Assembly: GCA_026874595.1 (NCBI GenBank)
Contig: CM049322.1
Span: forward strand, 40,172,840-40,236,839
From: Sipunculus nudus
Taxonomy: Eukaryota; Annelida; Sipuncula; Golfingiida; Sipunculidae
DNA length: 64,000 nt
Direction: 5' to 3'
Part shown: positions 59,881 through 64,000 of the stretch, one piece after another
Layout: the number at the start of each line of letters is the position of its first letter
How positions within the stretch are numbered: the stretch's first letter is position 1
Made by a program: the position numbers and the translations under genes
Notes under the pieces: model-generated
What the model saw: only the letters and a program-made list of their open reading frames with translations
Told to the model about the DNA's origin: nothing
Databases searched by the model: none

Positions 59881-62800
59881 GGTCCGGTCGAAATGTCATA
59901 TTTTAAATCATGTTCATAGGTCTTGCTCCTGAGAGGACAGTTGGATATGCTTCTTTCTTATATATAGGGGTTCGATTAGAATACATTTTTGTCTTTTACT
60001 GTTTAGGGAAATACTAATGGCGCATTCGCGTTAAATCCATCATCAAAATATTTTACAGTTTCTGCACATTTTTCTCAAAAACCTTTCATTTATGCGTTTC
60101 ATATCAAACACAAAATAAAGAATATAGCATGCGTAATTTTTTTTTAAGTCACTGGTGAATGCCAGTTGTCGCCAGCCATTGCAGGAGAAAATTGGTCGTA
60201 AGAAGGTCTTGTCTCGTGTACTTGTTTTAATCCTGCGACTAATCGCGACCACGAGTGGTCCACACAATTGCTGGGCGTAACTGGCCTTATACGTTAGTGG
60301 GACTTGACCTTATTGTGACTGAACTGCTGTTATGACGTAAAGTCTTAGTCAGTAGCCATGATCCGCTTGCTTTCTGCGACTGCTCGAGGTAACAAGTGAT
60401 CGTAGCTAAGGTGTTCCTTAAAGGAGCCTAATCACGCATAATGAATTAACATGAAAAATAGCGTCTTTTCTTTTAAACAAATTGGTGTCTGGCAAAATAT
60501 TGCCCTTAAGCCATTGGCCTTCTCCTGTACACGAATGTTACAAAAAGAGGACTGTGCGTGATAACAGGGTCAACATAAAAAAGAGCGCGTGGGACACAAT
60601 GTCAATCATCAGATGCCCTGACTAACTCAGCCCCGAAAATGTAATACATGTTCCCCCTGGCTGCAAAATCTCGTATGTTGCAGTGACTCAGGCCTGAGAC
60701 TCGGCACACGGGCACACCCTGTGCTACGCGTGTAATTTCAGCTGAGGCCCCCGGGCCTCTCGTAAAAATCCGTTGCTAAAGGTTCTACATTGAATTAACA
60801 TTCGGCCAATGGACCGTAATGTCCTTCCATCAGAGATATATAAGACTACATAAAATACTACTCTTTGTTTGGGATCTGTCGCACATGCGCAATACGCGGC
60901 CTTCTTGTTATTGTAAACAGACACACATGGACTGTGTTTACACGCAGAACCATAACAAGATGTTAAACAACTCAATTGATGGTACTGAGAGCGTGTGCTG
61001 GGATGGTTTTGCCGACAGACATTTGTGTAAGCAAAGGTGAACTTATAGTGTGGAAGAATAGGCATAGTGCATCTGATTTTGTCCCTTTGAGGAACGACCC
61101 TAAGTAACAACAACCGTTGAATAAAAACAGATTCGATAAAAACAATTCGGGCGGGCGCTTTTTTTATTTTAATTTATTTTTGGTATGTTTTGATAAAAAT
61201 GTCAAATGATAAGGGAAAAGCATGAAAATAACAATTTTCAAAGCAAATTGTATGGTTTTATCTTATTGAAAGAAATGTCGGAGCGGCAGCAGCTCAAAAT
61301 TGGAAAGTTTTTATTGAAAATCAAAATAAAAAGTTTTGATGCGGGGGTTTTAAATTGATGCGGGCGGTACCTGAGAACTATACCTTTAATTTTTTGTCCT
61401 AAAGGTGGATTCTGTATTGACTCGTGAGACAGGATATATCAGTCTACACCATAAGTTTTTAATATGTTGTTAATTTTTATTCATATGCTATTATTCATGT
61501 GGTCTGTACCGTTCATTGTAAGCGTATATTGCTGTGTCTAGGTATATCATGTACTCCCCTAAGACCACCAAGGGTTTCGCATAATGCAGGTGATTGTGTG
61601 TATTATAAGCAATGGGTTTTGATAATGCTATAAAATATAAATATCGGTACTTAAATCGGCACTGTTTTTTCCCCTTAATGAATCCATATGTCTCAGTTAG
61701 TGTGGCAATTCGATAGATCTAGGCATTCGTTGGAAAATAAAATGTAGTGTGACGTTTGGCTTTTTTCATACTAAAATGGTTAGAATAACGTGACATGAAC
61801 CCGCAAATGCTGGAGGTTACAAGTATTCATCATGAATATTCATAATGGATGCCTTAAAAAAAAACTTTACATATATTCATCTCCCAATGGGATCTTTTTA
61901 ACCCTGATGCGTTTGGGTTTTATCAGGAAAGACAACAGTAAAGAGGGTTTACCTGATATATCTTATTCTTCCTTAATATCCTTCATTTTGTTCTTTCATT
62001 TATATAGAACTAACTCTTCATTTATTGCCTCCGCCAGGAATCTAAGCTTTCATCACCGTTCGTGTTTGTGCGCCTGTGTGTGTGTAAGTTTGTAGACAAC
62101 TAACTAAAGCCACCGGTACGGAAACTCATAAAATTGTCGGGGCATTTTGGGAATGAGCCAAGAAACGATCTATTCGATTTTGGTGTGGATCGGGGAAAAT
62201 CATCCGGGTTCAAGAACGCCATTGATATTCACAAGTGTTCTGTTATTTATACACGAATGAACCCGGGAATATAAGCCGAATAAGTGAACGTAAACACATG
62301 TGGATTTCTAGTTAAACTACGGAGTAATAATAAATCTATATTTAAAAAAATGATTGAACAAAGTATACTAAAACAAAGAGGAATATTGGCCATGGCTGTG
62401 GTTGGTAAATGCAATAGGAGGATGAAGAGAATGTCCATGTCGATATGCTTTAAGATATCATCATCGTTTGCAAACTTCAGACTTGGTGTTTTTTTTTATA
62501 TAATATAGGTATGAATCATGTTTGGCCATAGCAATACTAATACACATCATCTAAATCTTTATTTTTGTACGTTTATTTATTTTCCACAAAAATCCATTAA
62601 TAGTATAGTGTATATAAAAAACTGATAGTAATTAATAATCCGGTCACACTCGGCAACCACACAAGCTTATGGTAACAATACAGTCAATAATTAAGTTCTC
62701 GGACAAAATCTATACTGATCATAAAAATAGTAACTACTAGCATATACAAGAGAGAAGATATTCTTTTCAATGTTTTCCTCTCCGTGTATTAAATTCTGTC

Positions 62801-63059
62801 ATTCCTGGACGTCTGTTATTTATTCAAAACATTTGTAGGAATGCATTATTCTGTACGATCACACTTGTATCTTTGTCTATATTAGTATTTAACTGACGGA
62901 GTGAGTACAATCTGTTAGTTAAAGTCAACTTGGACCGTATGATCTTTGTCCCTTGCCGTTGTAAAACAGATTTAAAATGCTAATATCCGTATTATGACGC
63001 GTACATGTTTAACACTCACAACTTATTTACAGTTACTTCACATAATTACTTATAATTGG

Positions 63060-63062
<3 letters not shown>
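59881..63062. other. No gene recognised
   Basis: About 3.2 kb. A 129-codon frame on - (60,724-61,113) has several Cys but no recognisable domain, signal peptide or splice context. Nothing else stands out. Confidence 0.45.
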
Positions 63063-63113
<51 letters not shown>

Positions 63114-63122
63114 ATATATATA
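63063..63122. repeat. (TA)n microsatellite
   Basis: About 60 bases of TA with one TTT interruption. Confidence 0.9.
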
Positions 63123-63724
63123 TTGAATATATTTTGAATAAATTAGCTGACGGGGGAAGGCTATGGAACTGCAGAGGGTGTCAGCTCTATGTCATGGTTG
63201 TGTACACAATAATATAGATCAAATGAGGGCCACGCTCTTTATTTCATTTTGCTATGCCAATGCAGTCCTATAAACTAGCGAGTGCTCTTTGGCTCATCCA
63301 TGGTTACAGCACACCTCAGTCTTTGTGAGTTATGTAAAGCTATATCGAGCTGGTGACAGAGCCAGATGCACCCCCATTTCAAGATCACAGGTATAATCCT
63401 AGTACTCTACTCTCAGCCATGTTATGTAATATCTCAGACTGGCTACAAGTATAGGCCTAAAGTGCTGAACTGTCTAAATATACAACACTATAGTCAGATA
63501 CATTTGTACGATATTCTGACTAGTGCATGGTCACTGCATTTTTTAATGTCTCAAAACTCAGAAAATTGATATTCCACCAGTACAATATAGTCAATATGAA
63601 AATAGAATAACCGAAGGAACATAAACAGACCTGCAGTACTTAACATTTAAGTAAATGTAATCATCTCCTTCTATATATAAATATATATTATATAGTATAT
63701 TATATACATATGGTCATATATATA

Positions 63725-63907
63725 CAATAAACCCCGTTGTGTCCAAGTCGAAGGGACCCTCAGAAAACTTCGACACATCCGAGGTTAGACACAAGCGGGT
63801 TTTATTTGGTAATAATATAACTAGAATTTTCCGGATTATCGAGTCTGTAACTTCGACATAAGCAGAGTATTCGCCTTAAGCGAGTTCGACACAACGAGGT
63901 TTCACTG
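63725..63907. mobile_element. Tigger/pogo-like MITE (183 bp)
   Basis: Flanked by TA on both sides. Left end CAATAAACCCCGTTGTGTCC and right end (reversed) CAGTGAAACCTCGTTGTGTC form imperfect terminal inverted repeats. CAGTGAAACCTCGTT is the style of pogo/Tigger termini, and TA is the target duplication of that superfamily. The internal sequence also pairs partly (TCGACACATCC, AGTTCGACACAA). Confidence 0.75.
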
Positions 63908-63909
63908 TA

Positions 63910-63971
<62 letters not shown>
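63908..63971. repeat. (TA)n microsatellite
   Basis: TA tract with one CA interruption, starting at the MITE edge. Confidence 0.9.
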
Positions 63972-63975
<4 letters not shown>

Positions 63976-64000
63976 CAAACTAAGTTAAACAAAGAAATGT

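Noticed and set aside
60724-61113. 129-codon frame on - with several cysteines
   Set aside because: No signal peptide, domain, splice context or repeat relationship; length is within chance for this less AT-rich stretch.

Overview
This is AT-rich eukaryotic DNA. It has spliced coding exons, more than ten long (TA)n microsatellites, an LTR retrotransposon, a LINE, tRNA-derived SINEs, Helitron-like and MITE-like elements, and C-type lectin exons. The mixture fits a marine invertebrate, most likely a bivalve mollusc. That is inference: no single-copy marker gene fixes the taxon.

Left part (1-8.1 kb): a C-type lectin-domain (CTLD) gene lies on the + strand, with two clear exons at 4280-4489 and 5211-5455. 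It sits in a block of about 4 kb (about 3.9-8.1 kb) that recurs inverted at about 31.4-35.8 kb. There the lectin is a pseudogene. Bases 1-905 repeat the tail of the same block, so the family probably continues to the left of the window. A third, more diverged lectin copy lies on the - strand at 38.5-38.9 kb, and a multi-repeat-ended AT-rich element sits just 3' of it.

Middle (8-31 kb): mostly non-coding. It holds a badly decayed Ty3/Gypsy copy on + (about 12.5-15.5 kb, one LTR left), a 98-bp tandem repeat (16.3-16.7 kb), a solo LTR (25.6-26.4 kb), two candidate genes for very short secreted peptides (8.6-9.5 kb on +; 18.7-21.8 kb on -), and one orphan terminal exon (22.8 kb).

Right part (39-58 kb): hairpins beside microsatellites, a GC-rich island with a G17 run, a Helitron-like element ending at 44,555, and then a nearly complete Ty3/Gypsy element on the - strand (44,562-54,134). 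Its 791/795-bp LTRs are almost identical. Gag and pol are long, and one homopolymer frameshift breaks the integrase. Its leader is unusual. It carries a small RRM-like ORF, three identical CTCF-like motifs, and a direct-repeat pair with a strong splice donor that mirrors a pair inside the LTR. Next to it lies a decayed CR1/Jockey-like LINE on + (about 54.3-58.3 kb), whose first ORF has a PHD finger.

End (58-64 kb): two tRNA-derived SINEs among short tandem repeats, then a Tigger-like MITE and microsatellites. The Gypsy leader, the inverted lectin block with independent decay of its copies, and the possible short secreted peptides are the parts most worth following up.
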